From contig CAVFJY010000004.1 of assembly GCA_963623365.1 (NCBI GenBank), positions 15,040 to 79,039 on the forward strand: DNA of 64,000 nucleotides, read 5' to 3'. Numbering within the stretch: position 1 is the first letter of the stretch; every line of letters begins with the position of its first letter. The notes beneath the pieces are model-generated. The model saw only the letters and a list, made by a program, of their open reading frames with translations. It was not told where the DNA came from and searched no databases. The translations under genes were made by a program, and so were the position numbers. Positions 8,107 to 18,053 of this stretch are shown here, in pieces. The stretch is from UBA2834 sp963623365. GTDB taxonomy: Bacteria; Patescibacteriota; Saccharimonadia; Saccharimonadales; Saccharimonadaceae.

Positions 8107-9621
8107 ATGAAAAAACGAAAACAAACAAGCAAAATAAAAAGAGTCGCCTTGGCGTTAATCTGTCTGACATTGGTGCTGGGCTGGATGTCGAGCAATTTTA
8201 GCGTAGTCGCGGCGACGAATAAAATTCTTGTCTCAGACAATGATGGCGACAATGCGATTTCAATTGGCGACAAATTCTGTATTGGCGAGGAATGTTTTTA
8301 TGTAACAAAAAATGCCAACGGGAAGATTTCGGCGTTGGCGGAATATAACTTATATGTCGGTGCTAATTATAGCAAGATTGTATTGGATATTAATAATACC
8401 TTCATACGTTACCGTTGTAAGACGGAAGATGTTTCGTCCTGTTACACGAATGTGGCCTATTATTTTGATGGGCAAGAAATTGACGGCTATTATGAGTGGG
8501 AGAAGATGATTTTTGACAAATATAGCGAGAATTTTATTAGTACAGAGGTTTATGGTGATGTTTATGTTTGGAACAATTTACTTTTTCGCAATATGACTTA
8601 TATATTATATCCATATATTGAAATTACCGAAGAGACCGAGGGCTATGCGCTACAAAATGAGCTTGCGCGCGGCGTTAATGGCGAAAAAGGTAATGCAACT
8701 TATCCAATTTATGCAACGGTGCGAATTCATGAAAATAGAAAAGACTCAGCGGATTTATATAAAAAAGGTTATATGAATTTTGATTTAGTAAACGATAGTT
8801 ATTTGACGAAGGTTTTTAGCGAATATGAAACAATATTGAGCGATAGTGGCTATGTTGTGGATAGTGTTGATATGTTTAATATTGAAGATATTGAAGAATT
8901 AGTATATGCGATTAGTGGTAAAGAGTTGCCTTTAATTGACTGGTATGACGAATCACTAAAGACTGAACAGATTGGAGATGATGATGAAAAATACGTGCGG
9001 CTAGGTGATCTAACGCAATATCTCTCGAATAGTTATGCTTGGATTTGGAATACGACTTATTGGCTAAAAACCGCCGTCGGCACGAGCCTAAAAGATTATG
9101 ATTATTGGAATACTCCAACATACTTTATCTCGACTGCAGGCGATTTATGCTATGCGGATAGTTGCCGTAATTCGATCCCGCGTGCAGGTGTGCGTCCCGT
9201 AATTACGATGACGGCAAATCAATTCGAATTGAACCGCATAGATATTAATGGCACAATAAACTGGATGGATAATGGCGATGCGTCGAAGCGCCGGCCGCTC
9301 AAGGCGATGATTCGGTTGTATCGAAACGGCATTGAAATTGATAACGTGGCAGCAACTAAGGGTGATGCGGACGATCTTTGGCATTTTGCGTTTACTAATC
9401 TGCCGAAATTTGATGCGAAGGGCGAATTGTATACTTACACGATTTCGCAGGACGATATTGCGGATTATGATTCCATGATTACAAGTTTCGATATCGTGAA
9501 TGAATATAATTCGGGGCCGGTTAATCCGAGTACCGATGTGGGTAATCCAACAAAATATGCTTGGTTGATTGTGGCGATTAGTATCGGCGTGGTAGGATTG
9601 GCGCGTAAATCGAGAAGATAA
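8107..9621 (+). CDS. Cell-surface protein with Cna-B-like domain and C-terminal anchor
   Basis: The 504-residue protein is exported by a signal peptide (KKRK, hydrophobic stretch about 15-35). A central domain ends with the WNTTYWLKT ... GVRPVI pattern typical of DUF6273-type extracellular domains (about residues 310-370). This is followed by a Cna-B-like beta-sandwich (INGTINWMDNGD ... TYTISQDD, about 382-470). A Pro-rich linker leads to a hydrophobic helix and RKSRR at the end: an anchor of the LPXTG sort without a canonical LPXTG. The chosen ATG has AAGGAG 10 bases upstream; an earlier in-frame start at 8068 would lack one. A surface adhesin or decoration role is inferred. Confidence 0.75.
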   Translation: MKKRKQTSKIKRVALALICLTLVLGWMSSNFSVVAATNKILVSDNDGDNAISIGDKFCIGEECFYVTKNANGKISALAEYNLYVGANYSKIVLDINNTFIRYRCKTEDVSSCYTNVAYYFDGQEIDGYYEWEKMIFDKYSENFISTEVYGDVYVWNNLLFRNMTYILYPYIEITEETEGYALQNELARGVNGEKGNATYPIYATVRIHENRKDSADLYKKGYMNFDLVNDSYLTKVFSEYETILSDSGYVVDSVDMFNIEDIEELVYAISGKELPLIDWYDESLKTEQIGDDDEKYVRLGDLTQYLSNSYAWIWNTTYWLKTAVGTSLKDYDYWNTPTYFISTAGDLCYADSCRNSIPRAGVRPVITMTANQFELNRIDINGTINWMDNGDASKRRPLKAMIRLYRNGIEIDNVAATKGDADDLWHFAFTNLPKFDAKGELYTYTISQDDIADYDSMITSFDIVNEYNSGPVNPSTDVGNPTKYAWLIVAISIGVVGLARKSRR

Positions 9622-9641
9622 AAATCAAAATAAAAATAAAA

Positions 9642-9663
9642 AGCCACCCATGATTATGGGTGG
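9642..9663. terminator. Hairpin after the surface-protein gene
   Basis: Stem GCCACCC/GGGTGGC with an 8-base loop lies 20 bases after the stop. The A/T-rich flank favours termination on the minus strand most strongly, but it is also placed to end the plus-strand transcript. Confidence 0.6.
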
Positions 9664-9759
9664 CGATTCCTGGTCTATAGATTTTTAGCTTTATTTCAGA
9701 AAAATTGTCCTTATGGTTATATAATATAAAAAATACTAAATAAATGAGGAAATACGCCT

Positions 9760-10344
9760 ATGCCGAAGAATGTTACGAATGATAAAAGTCGAGGATTTAC
9801 GATCATTGAAGTGGTATTGGTTTTGGCGATTGCGGGTTTAATTTTCTTGATGGTTTTTATTGCCCTGCCGGCACTGCGCGCATCACAGCGTGACACGCAG
9901 CGACGGAACGATTCAACCATTATTGCGGCGGCAGTGCGCAGTTATATGAAAAATAATCGCGGCAATGTACCTAGGACTACGAGTATTGTGGCTAAGACCG
10001 AAGAAACAGACGAGGGGACTACAAAGACTTACCAAGCGAATAATGTGGCGGGCACGACCTTCGCAAAATATTTAGTTGATCTTGAAGCGGGGGGTGTAAC
10101 TAGTACGATTACTGTAAATAATGTCGAGAAAGATACTGTGCGACTTCGCTTCAAGAATTTGGCCGATGCGCGCCAACGAAAAGATTATGATACGGTTTGG
10201 GTAATTACGGGTACTAAATGCCCAGAAGATGGCAACGAGCTAGATTATGGTACTAGCGACGATTTCTTAATTACTGCTCATCGTTCAGACGTGGCGATTG
10301 TGCGATTTTTGGAAAAAGGTGGCTGGTATTGTTTGGAAGTTTAA
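9760..10344 (+). CDS. Type IV pilin-like (prepilin) protein
   Basis: The 194-residue protein has a short basic leader ending in RG, then FTIIEVVLVLAIAGLIFL: the prepilin peptidase site (cut after Gly) with Glu at position +5 and the hydrophobic helix of type IV pilins. The globular C-terminus contains two Cys near the end. It would be membrane-inserted and assembled into a pilus or pseudopilus, which in this lineage mediates twitching, host contact or DNA uptake. No other pilus gene is in the window. TATAAT near 9720 and a weak GAGG precede the start. Confidence 0.85.
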   Translation: MPKNVTNDKSRGFTIIEVVLVLAIAGLIFLMVFIALPALRASQRDTQRRNDSTIIAAAVRSYMKNNRGNVPRTTSIVAKTEETDEGTTKTYQANNVAGTTFAKYLVDLEAGGVTSTITVNNVEKDTVRLRFKNLADARQRKDYDTVWVITGTKCPEDGNELDYGTSDDFLITAHRSDVAIVRFLEKGGWYCLEV

Positions 10345-10399
10345 GCCAAAGCTGAATGTTGGCTTTAAATTCTCCTAGATTAGTGTTAATATAAAAAAC

Positions 10400-11507
10400 A
10401 TGAAGAAAATACTATCGGTTTTTGGTACGCGGCCAGAAGCGATTAAGATGGCGCCTGTTGTTAAAGAATTAGAAGCGCGCAAGAATATAGAATCGATAGT
10501 CTGTGTAACGGCGCAGCATCGCGCGATGCTCGACCAAGTGTTAGAAATTTTTAAAATTTGACCAGATTATGATCTTGACATTATGCGCCCTGGACAGACT
10601 TTGTCTTATATTACGGCGGAGGTATTGAAAGGGATTGAAGAGGTTATTGATAAAGAGCGGCCAGACGTGGTGCTAGTGCATGGCGATACGACAACAGCAT
10701 TGGCGGCAGCGCTGGCGGCCTTTTATCAACAGGTAAAGATTGGACATGTGGAAGCAGGGCTGAGAACCTATGATAAATATTCGCCATTTCCGGAGGAGAT
10801 AAATCGACAGGTGATTGACCGTGTGGCGGATTATTTATTTGCGCCAACAACTGCGAGTAAAATGAATTTGGCGGAAAAACTTAATCGTGGACAGAAGATA
10901 TTTGTGACGGGCAATACGGCGATTGATGCGCTGTATACGACGGTGAGCGAAGAATACGATAATGCGGTGCTTAATTGGGGGGCAGGCTAATGTTTGCCTG
11001 ATTTTAGTAACCGTTCATCGCCGCGAGAATCTTGGTAAACCGATGCGGCGAATTTTTGCGGCAATTCGCAGAATTGTGGATGAATTTGAGGATGTGCGCG
11101 TAATTTATCCTGTGCATTTGAATCCGCAAATAAAGACTGTGGCACAAGAAATTTTGGGCGGACATGAGCGGATTCGCTTGATTGAGCCGCTAGATGTACT
11201 GGATTTTCATAACTTCATGAAAAGAGCAGACTTTATTATGTCGGATAGTGGCGGTGTTCAGGAAGAAGCGCCGGCACTGGGCAAACCGGTATTAGTTTTG
11301 CGCGATACGACAGAAAGGCCGGAGGGGATTGCGGCAGGAACATTAAAATTAGTTGGTACGGATACGGAGAAAATTTATCATTATGCAAAAAAACTGCTAA
11401 GGGATGCGGATTTTTATTGTAAAATGGCGCAAGCGAAAAATCCTTATGGCGATGGTTTTGCGAGTAAATATATTGTCGATGCATTATTAGAGGAGGAAGA
11501 TGACTAG
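10400..11507 (+). pseudogene. wecB: UDP-N-acetylglucosamine 2-epimerase, broken by in-frame TGA and a frameshift
   Basis: The reading begins MKKILSVFGTRPEAIKMAP, the start of the UDP-GlcNAc 2-epimerase (WecB/MnaA) family, which makes UDP-ManNAc for surface glycans. Further motifs are HGDTTT, GHVEAGLRT, FPEEINR, TVHRRENLG and SGGVQEEAP. Codon 54 (10559-10561) is TGA, just before PDYDLDIM. At 10977-10982 a run of six G shifts the frame; five G would restore it exactly between NAVLNWG and ANVCLILVTVHRREN. Everything else is conserved, so the decay is recent or the sequence has errors. It overlaps the following glycosyltransferase by 8 bases. Confidence 0.85.
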
Positions 11508-13491
11508 AGTTATACGTTATGCCGATAAGCTAAGAGGGCATTATGCCGAATTGGGACCGGTGCATGGCACGGTGTGGTTTTTGCGCGCGGTGCGGTTTAG
11601 GACAATGATGAAGATGGAAAAAGTTCTAAAAATTAATTTACGTCGCGCTGGAAACGTTAATACCAATAAAACCTTAAAAGGACATCTTCCGAAAACCGGC
11701 AGACAAGTTTTTATCTTTGCAAGTATTCCCTATTATGATATTGGCGGCGGTCAACGAGCGGCGCAGCTGGCGAAGACATTGAATTTATTTGGTTTTCGCG
11801 TGCACTATATTTATAGCAATCACTGCGCGGAAAGCAAGATTCATCGTATGGAAATCCCGACGCTGACGCATAAATTTATCGATGATTATACAGAAACGGC
11901 TTTTGGCAAGTTGATTGATGCGGATGATCTAGTAATTGTGGAATTTCCGAACAAGAAATTTTTACCGTTTTTGCGAATTGCAAAGACGGCAGGCGCAAAA
12001 ATCGTTTACGAGAATATCGATAACTGGGAGACCTCTCTTGGTGCGACGATGTTTGAGCGCAAGAATCTTAATCAAATTTTGAAACTGGCGGATTTATTGG
12101 TGGGGACTGCGGAATTTTTGGTTGAGCAGTTGAAGGGATACTGCAGAGAATTAAAATTGGCAGTGCCGATAATTTATAGCCCGAATGCGGTAGACGATGT
12201 TTTATTTGCGCCGAAAATAGAACGCGAATTGCCGGAGGATTTTGTAAAGGGCGAGAAAACCTTGCTTTACTATGGTTCACTCTGGGGCGAATGGTTTGAC
12301 TGGGATTTGTTATTCGGCGTGGCGAAAGCTTTTCCGAAATATTCGATTCTATTGATTGGCGAAAAGGAAAATATTCGACAAATCGTAGATAAGGCGCCAA
12401 AAAATGTGCATTTTCTTGGCACGAAGAAGCAGGCGGACTTGCCGGCATATTTGCAATATTGCGATTATAGTTTAATTCCCTTCAAGGTTGATAAAATCGG
12501 CAAAGCAGTATCGCCTTTGAAGATTTTTGAATATATTTCGATGAATACGATGGTATTATCGACGAGTTTGCCAGAAGTGACCAAATACCCAAATACCTTA
12601 TGCGGTGATACGGTTGCAGAATGGTGTAGGTTATTGAAACAAGAACATAACGTGGATGAGTCGGCGCGAAATCGTTTTATGGATTCAAATATATGGTACA
12701 GTCGCTGTGCGCAGATTTTGCGCGAATTAGGTGAAAAACCTCAATCGCTGGATGATAAATTGAGTGTTGTGGTCCTGAATCATAATAATGCAGATTGTAT
12801 TTGTGAATGTATTGATAGCTTGATGCGCCATTCGGCGGGCATGGACTGTGAGATTATTGTGGTAGACAACGATTCGACGGATGGGTCCTATGAGATTTTG
12901 AAACAAAAATATGCCAAGAAGATTAGATTAATTAAAAATAAGCAAAATGGTTGTTCGAGCGGACGGAATCTTGGCGCGAAGGCGGCGAAAGGTAAATATT
13001 TATTGTTTTTGGATAGCGATCAGTTTATCAAGCACGATTATTGGCTGGATCAATTTGTGCAACTAATTGAGCGCGATGAAGTTGGCGCGATTGGCTGGGC
13101 GGCGGGCTGGGTAGGCAAAAAGGGTTCGATTGAGGCGCCAATCGTAGATTATTATCCATATCGAGCGATGCGGGCAGATATGTTATCGCGTTGGGATGTT
13201 GATTATTTAGGGTCAGGCGGTATGCTACTGCGGCGAGCGGTATTTGATGAAATAGGCGGTTTTGATGAACGCTTTGATCCAACATGCTATGAAGATACGG
13301 ACTTGTCTTTTGCGATCAGAAACAAGAATTATCAAATTCATTATTGTCCATATCTTGGCGTTTTTCATTTGCCGCATCAAACTACGAATGGTGGCGAATT
13401 GAATCATAAAGAGTTACTTGAAAGACATCGTGAATTATTTTTGGCAAAATGGCGCGAAATTAGTCCGCAACTATTTAAACATAGGAAATAA
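11500..13491 (+). CDS. Two-domain glycosyltransferase (GT4-like + GT2)
   Basis: The 663-residue protein appears to join two enzymes. Residues about 65-390 resemble a GT-B glycosyltransferase of group 1: IGGGQRAAQLAKTLN near the start, LYYGSLWGEW, and ISPLKIFEYI-like SPLKIFEYIS near 340. Residues about 425-640 are a GT-A family 2 domain: LSVVVLNHNNADC, VVDNDSTDGS, LFLDSDQ and the acceptor-side CYEDTDLSFAIR. It starts within the wecB stop region (ATGACTAG overlap), so translation is coupled. It probably adds two sugars in surface polysaccharide synthesis at the inner face of the membrane. Donors are unknown. Confidence 0.8.
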   Translation: MTRVIRYADKLRGHYAELGPVHGTVWFLRAVRFRTMMKMEKVLKINLRRAGNVNTNKTLKGHLPKTGRQVFIFASIPYYDIGGGQRAAQLAKTLNLFGFRVHYIYSNHCAESKIHRMEIPTLTHKFIDDYTETAFGKLIDADDLVIVEFPNKKFLPFLRIAKTAGAKIVYENIDNWETSLGATMFERKNLNQILKLADLLVGTAEFLVEQLKGYCRELKLAVPIIYSPNAVDDVLFAPKIERELPEDFVKGEKTLLYYGSLWGEWFDWDLLFGVAKAFPKYSILLIGEKENIRQIVDKAPKNVHFLGTKKQADLPAYLQYCDYSLIPFKVDKIGKAVSPLKIFEYISMNTMVLSTSLPEVTKYPNTLCGDTVAEWCRLLKQEHNVDESARNRFMDSNIWYSRCAQILRELGEKPQSLDDKLSVVVLNHNNADCICECIDSLMRHSAGMDCEIIVVDNDSTDGSYEILKQKYAKKIRLIKNKQNGCSSGRNLGAKAAKGKYLLFLDSDQFIKHDYWLDQFVQLIERDEVGAIGWAAGWVGKKGSIEAPIVDYYPYRAMRADMLSRWDVDYLGSGGMLLRRAVFDEIGGFDERFDPTCYEDTDLSFAIRNKNYQIHYCPYLGVFHLPHQTTNGGELNHKELLERHRELFLAKWREISPQLFKHRK

Positions 13492-13499
13492 GATAAATC

Positions 13500-14438
13500 G
13501 TGGCGGCGCATAGACAAAACAAGGCATTAGTTTCAGTAATTATCCCCATGCATAATACGGGAATATCGTGCCTGAAATTAATTAAAGCCCTAAAAAAATC
13601 ATCCTACCGAAATCTGGAAATTATCTGCATAGATGATGGCTCGACGGATGACAGCTTTAGGGTGATTGCGCGGTATGTCGCGAAACAGACGAATATTATC
13701 GTAAAGCACCAAAAGAATGCAGGGCCGGCGGCGGCACGTAATGCGGGCTTGAAGCTCGCGACGGGTAAATACCTGACCTTTGTCGATTCGGACGATATAG
13801 TTGATCGGACTTTTGTTGAAAAATTAGTGGAAGCCTTTAATGATGAAACGATTTTAGTTTGTACAGCGATTCAGTATCGACGGGTCGCAAGCGGAGCGGT
13901 GCAGCCGGTTTTTATGCGAATTTTGCGTGAGCAAAAAGCGCAAGAAAGTTTTCGGGAATATATATTATATATGTTGCTGCAAGATGGACGTTTATATGGC
14001 GTCACAAATAAGATCTTTCGACGCGATATTGTGATGGAGCGAGGCCTGCGTTTTGACGTAACGATGGACTTTGCAGAGGATACGAAATTTGTATTGGATT
14101 ATTTGAATGCCTGTGAAGATTATTATATTAATAGTGGTATTATTCATACAATTTGCGAAGCATTATATACTTATAATTATGGTACGGCGACAAGCATCGT
14201 ATCGAAGTCGTCTTTGAGTTGGCCAAAGTGGCGGAATAGCTATCGAAATTTATGTGCTTGGACGAAAAAGAAGATGACCTTGTTGGCGCGATGGCGTTTA
14301 GGGCAAATTTGGTGTCATTGGCGACTGTCGCATGCATTGGCGGTTGCGCGAGCGAATTTAAGTTTTGGACAAAAATTGAAATATTTAAATCTAATCGAAC
14401 TATGCTTGGCGACCTTGCTACTAAAAGTTCGACATTAA
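13500..14438 (+). CDS. Family 2 glycosyltransferase
   Basis: The 312-residue protein carries the GT2 GT-A fold: VSVIIPMHNTG, IICIDDGSTDDS, AGPAAARNAGLK and VDSDDIVD (the metal-binding DxD) in the first 115 residues, then EDTKFVLDYL. It sits 8 bases after the preceding glycosyltransferase. I use the GTG start at 13500; a later start is possible but would remove little before the conserved VSVIIP. It probably transfers a sugar during glycan or lipid-linked oligosaccharide synthesis with its neighbours. Confidence 0.85.
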   Translation: MAAHRQNKALVSVIIPMHNTGISCLKLIKALKKSSYRNLEIICIDDGSTDDSFRVIARYVAKQTNIIVKHQKNAGPAAARNAGLKLATGKYLTFVDSDDIVDRTFVEKLVEAFNDETILVCTAIQYRRVASGAVQPVFMRILREQKAQESFREYILYMLLQDGRLYGVTNKIFRRDIVMERGLRFDVTMDFAEDTKFVLDYLNACEDYYINSGIIHTICEALYTYNYGTATSIVSKSSLSWPKWRNSYRNLCAWTKKKMTLLARWRLGQIWCHWRLSHALAVARANLSFGQKLKYLNLIELCLATLLLKVRH

Positions 14439-14447
14439 GGAGTAAGA

Positions 14448-15077
14448 ATGAAAATAACAAAATTGGAGCACTCGGGGTTGATGGTCGAGAATCAAGGACG
14501 AGTGCTATTATGCGACCCGGTTGAAATCGAACAAAAATTGCCAGAATTTAAGAATGTGGTAGCGATGGTAATTACGCATGAGCATTTTGACCATTGCGAT
14601 TTGGATATCATTGCGCGAATTCGGGCGCAAAATCCGCAAATGAAAACTTTTACGACTGAAGCGAATGCGACGCAGCTGGCGGACGCGACGGCGGTAGTGG
14701 ATGGCGATATGGTAAATGTGGATGGTTTTGATTTGCATTTCTTTGGCGCGGAACATGCACGTATCGTGCCGAACATAATGCCCTGCCAAAATATTGGCGT
14801 AGTGATAAATGGCTGCGTGGCGCATCCCGGAGATGCCTTTGTACTGCCACCGGAGAAGGTAGCTGTCTTATGTACACCTGTGGCGGGACCGTGGTGCAAG
14901 ACAATGGAGGTGTTGGATTATGTTCGCACCGTGCAGCCGCGGCTGGTGGTGCCACTACACGATGCGGTATTATCGAAACTCGGCAAGAAGATTAATGATA
15001 GTTGGCTAAATGCGACAGCTACAGAAATTGGCGCAGAATATCGGGCGCTCGAAGTTGGTGAATCGATTGAATTATAG
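14448..15077 (+). CDS. Metallo-beta-lactamase-fold hydrolase (UlaG/UPF0173-like)
   Basis: The 209-residue protein has the metal-binding motif THEHFDHCD (about residues 42-50), further His at HPGD (about 125) and HD (about 178), and the compact size of the UlaG-like L-ascorbate-lactonase / UPF0173 branch. A zinc- or manganese-dependent hydrolase in the cytoplasm is expected; the substrate is unknown. AAGGAG lies 7 bases upstream of the ATG. It is in the glycan operon, so a phosphorylated sugar or lactone substrate is possible. Confidence 0.8.
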   Translation: MKITKLEHSGLMVENQGRVLLCDPVEIEQKLPEFKNVVAMVITHEHFDHCDLDIIARIRAQNPQMKTFTTEANATQLADATAVVDGDMVNVDGFDLHFFGAEHARIVPNIMPCQNIGVVINGCVAHPGDAFVLPPEKVAVLCTPVAGPWCKTMEVLDYVRTVQPRLVVPLHDAVLSKLGKKINDSWLNATATEIGAEYRALEVGESIEL

Positions 15078-15127
15078 AATCGAAACACGGGCTATGCTAT
15101 AAATAGAGCAAGTAGATTGAGGTAAAT

Positions 15128-16036
15128 ATGCAGAAAACAACTCTAGTAATTATGGCGGCGGGCATTGGGTCGAGGTTTGGACAAGGGATTAAGCAGCTAA
15201 CGGCAGTTGGACCGAGTGGTGAAATTATTGTCGACTATTCAGTATATGATGCACTAGCGGCGGGCTTTAATAAGATTATTTTTGTAATTCGGCAAGATAT
15301 TCGTCAAGATTTTGAAGAAGTGATTGGGCGACGCATGCGTAAAATTTGCGCGGTCGAATATGCTTATCAGGAACTGGAAGATATTCCTTTTGATTTTGAC
15401 GTGCCCTTGGGGCGAACAAAGCCATGGGGGACGGGACAAGCTGTGCTGGCTTGCAAAGATTTGATTCATGAGCCCTTTGCGGTGATTAATGCAGATGATT
15501 ATTATGGCAAAGAAGCTTTTTGTAAAGTTCATGATTTTTTGGTTGAACATGCGCAGGAGACTGGCAAATATTGTATGCCCGGTTTTGTGCTGAAAAATAC
15601 TTTGTCGGAACAAGGCGGTGTATCGCGAGGAATTTGTCAAGTTGATCGAAACGGGCAATTAACAGAGATTATTGAAACGCATAATATTGTCGCGAAAACG
15701 GATAAACTGGCGATTTCGAAAGATGATGGGCATGAGATTCCGCTGTCTTCCCTTGCATCAATGAATATGTGGGGTGTGACGCCGGATTATTTGAAGATTT
15801 TGGAGGCGGGCTTTTATGATTTTCTGCGTCAACAAAAAGAAGGCGATTTAAAATCGGAATATTTATTGCCGATTATTATGGGCGAGCTGTTGCAAAAACG
15901 AACAGCGGAAATTACAGTTTTGCCGACGAGCGACAAATGGTTTGGTATTACTTATGCGGCCGACAAAGCAAAAGTCGTGAATGAATTTAGAAAATTAGTG
16001 AAAGCGGGCGTATATCCGACGCCACTCAATCATTAA
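15128..16036 (+). CDS. Sugar-phosphate nucleotidyltransferase family protein
   Basis: The 302-residue protein begins LVIMAAGIGSRFGQGIKQL, the nucleotide-binding loop of NDP-sugar pyrophosphorylases. It continues with WGTGQAVLACKDLI and INADDYYGKEAF, the metal-binding D-x-D region, and a late WFGITY with Lys-containing motif. It should join a nucleoside triphosphate and a sugar phosphate, or similar, for surface glycan synthesis. It differs from classical GalU/RmlA in details, so the specificity stays open. A weak GAGG precedes the ATG. It converges with the TM2-like gene, overlapping it by 4 bases. Confidence 0.8.
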   Translation: MQKTTLVIMAAGIGSRFGQGIKQLTAVGPSGEIIVDYSVYDALAAGFNKIIFVIRQDIRQDFEEVIGRRMRKICAVEYAYQELEDIPFDFDVPLGRTKPWGTGQAVLACKDLIHEPFAVINADDYYGKEAFCKVHDFLVEHAQETGKYCMPGFVLKNTLSEQGGVSRGICQVDRNGQLTEIIETHNIVAKTDKLAISKDDGHEIPLSSLASMNMWGVTPDYLKILEAGFYDFLRQQKEGDLKSEYLLPIIMGELLQKRTAEITVLPTSDKWFGITYAADKAKVVNEFRKLVKAGVYPTPLNH

Positions 16037-16686
16037 TCTAGGCGCCACTTGGCTTTGCGGGCACGCCGGCGTTCGAGCCAATAATTGCTAATTTCAATAA
16101 TGGCGATAATTTCGTTGGCGATGAGAATGGCGAGACTAAGCATGAAAAGAATGGACATGTAGCCGTTATATTCAGCAGTGTGCTGGAGCGAGCGGGTTTG
16201 ACTAATGGCCGCCGCGGCGATGCTGATAATTAATAAAATGATATGTAGGTTGGCATATTTAGTACGGCCGAGTTGGTAATCATGCATGCCTGTCCAGCCG
16301 AGTAAAAGTGCGGTGAGAGTGAGGCTTTTATTGCCGAGCGTTTGTGTAGGATAGTGTGTTTTGCGAAAGAAATAATAATAAAGGTCGCGCAGCCACCATA
16401 AAATATTAATGAGCAGTAGCGCCCCCATGACAAAGTTGGCAGCGTGATAAAAAATATTGGCAGCAGTGTCAATACTGGGGGTGTAGAGATTGTCGATAAG
16501 TTGGTAGCTGGAGAGATTAATGCGTAGCCTTGCGCGGAGTTGCGTAAAATAAATAGTAGAAGTAAAAAAGCTGAGCAGACGCACGCTGCCGGCAAGATAT
16601 TCGCCAAGATAAAAATTGCGTAAACCAAAAAGACCAAAGAGAACGGTATAAATGCCGGTAGCGAAGGGGTGAATTTTAGTTTTCAT
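16033..16686 (-). CDS. TM2-like multi-pass membrane protein
   Basis: The 217-residue protein has five or six predicted membrane helices. Two segments (GLFGLRNFYLGEYLAGSVRLL near residue 17 and GWTGMHDYQLGRTKYANLHI near 128) resemble two TM2-type hairpins, whose usual signature is G-x-G-x-H-x-F-Y-L-G. The basic C-terminus (ERRRARKAKWRL) would be cytoplasmic. Function unknown. Confidence 0.65.
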   Translation of the reverse strand: MKTKIHPFATGIYTVLFGLFGLRNFYLGEYLAGSVRLLSFFTSTIYFTQLRARLRINLSSYQLIDNLYTPSIDTAANIFYHAANFVMGALLLINILWWLRDLYYYFFRKTHYPTQTLGNKSLTLTALLLGWTGMHDYQLGRTKYANLHIILLIISIAAAAISQTRSLQHTAEYNGYMSILFMLSLAILIANEIIAIIEISNYWLERRRARKAKWRLD

Positions 16687-16750
16687 AACTTGCTTAAGTT
16701 TATCTAAATTATATCATTGCGGGCTGAAAATAGCGTATAATTGGGCTTAT

Positions 16751-17995
16751 ATGAAACTGTTTAAAATCTTGGGGCGATTGGTTTGGGTGATAATTGCGAT
16801 TTGTGCCGTGGCGGTAGTGACTTGCGTGATGCTGGTGTTTTTGTATGGTGCAAATGTGAAGACATTCAGGGAGATAGATACGACGCCAGAAGTAGTGCGT
16901 GAGCCAGAAATTACGGGCGCGCAGATGCGCGTTTTGTTTGCGGGGACGACTTTTTGGGGGCGTCGGACGAATACGGATGCCCGCGCGTCGGAATTGGGGG
17001 TGAAATATCCTTTTTCGCAACTAGATACATTGGATCGCGCTAGTTATGATGCATGGATTGGTGGTTTGGAGTGCCCGGTAACGGATAATGGGCATAATAA
17101 AAGCGAGGAAGAAACGATTTTTAAGTTTAATTGCGACCCGGATTATTTACCGGAAGCGGCGAAATATTTTACGGCTTTTTTGCTGGGCAACAACCATGCG
17201 GGCAACCAAGGTAAAACGGGGTTGGCGACGACGCGAAATTATCTGACGCAAAATGGTATTCAGTATTTTGGCACACCAAAACGCACGGCAAGCGATACGA
17301 ACGATCCGGAATATGCGAATGACGATGAGAACATAAATAATTGCGATATTGTGGTGCTGCCGGTGCGAATTAGTTTGGATGATGGTTCGGAGGATAAATA
17401 TCAAATTCCTTTTGGTTTTTGTAGTGCGCACGGCGTGTATGGTGTCCCCGGTGAGGATTATTTGCAGAATATGAAAACTTTTGCGCAGTATGTGCCGACG
17501 ATTGCGATGCCGCATATGGGCGCAGAATATAAGACGTCACACGATACGATTCGACAGAATTTATATCGCAAAATGATTGATTATGGCGTTGAGGCGGTGA
17601 TTGGTGACCATCCGCATTGGTTACAAGACGCGGAGGCTTACAAAGATAAGCTGATTGTGTATTCGATGGGTAATTTTATGTTTGACCAAACTTTCAATGT
17701 AGAAGTGACACGCTCGGCGGCGATTGAAGCGAATGCGGTGATAGATATTGATGGCGTGGATTTGCAGACATGGAATGAATTAGGCGAACAATGCCTGGCC
17801 GATAAGACGACTTGTTTTGAAAAAATTACTAGGGCGGAACTGACGAAATTGTCGATTGATTGGACTTATGATTATCACGGTACGACTTCAGCGGGTAATC
17901 GCATTACGCGCTTAGCGTCGGAAAGTGAACAGACTGCGATTGGCGCGCGCCTAAATTGGAATGCTATTCCGGCGAGTCTGAAAGTTAGCAAATAG
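16751..17995 (+). CDS. CapA family poly-gamma-glutamate/capsule-type metallophosphatase-like protein
   Basis: The 414-residue protein has one N-terminal membrane helix (residues 8-33) and then the CapA/PGA-cap fold, related to calcineurin-like phosphoesterases. Visible motifs are IGGLECPVTD, LLGNNHAGNQGKTGL, MPHMGAEYK, GDHPHWLQ and VYSMGNFMFDQ. The family acts outside the membrane in capsule polymer synthesis or wall modification. TATAATT lies 12 bases upstream of the ATG, so the mRNA is nearly leaderless. It ends the run of glycan genes. Confidence 0.85.
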   Translation: MKLFKILGRLVWVIIAICAVAVVTCVMLVFLYGANVKTFREIDTTPEVVREPEITGAQMRVLFAGTTFWGRRTNTDARASELGVKYPFSQLDTLDRASYDAWIGGLECPVTDNGHNKSEEETIFKFNCDPDYLPEAAKYFTAFLLGNNHAGNQGKTGLATTRNYLTQNGIQYFGTPKRTASDTNDPEYANDDENINNCDIVVLPVRISLDDGSEDKYQIPFGFCSAHGVYGVPGEDYLQNMKTFAQYVPTIAMPHMGAEYKTSHDTIRQNLYRKMIDYGVEAVIGDHPHWLQDAEAYKDKLIVYSMGNFMFDQTFNVEVTRSAAIEANAVIDIDGVDLQTWNELGEQCLADKTTCFEKITRAELTKLSIDWTYDYHGTTSAGNRITRLASESEQTAIGARLNWNAIPASLKVSK

Positions 17996-18053
17996 TTTTT
18001 GGTGGGGGTGGTAGCAAGTAGCCACTCGTCGCAAACTTTAATATGCGGCCTGC

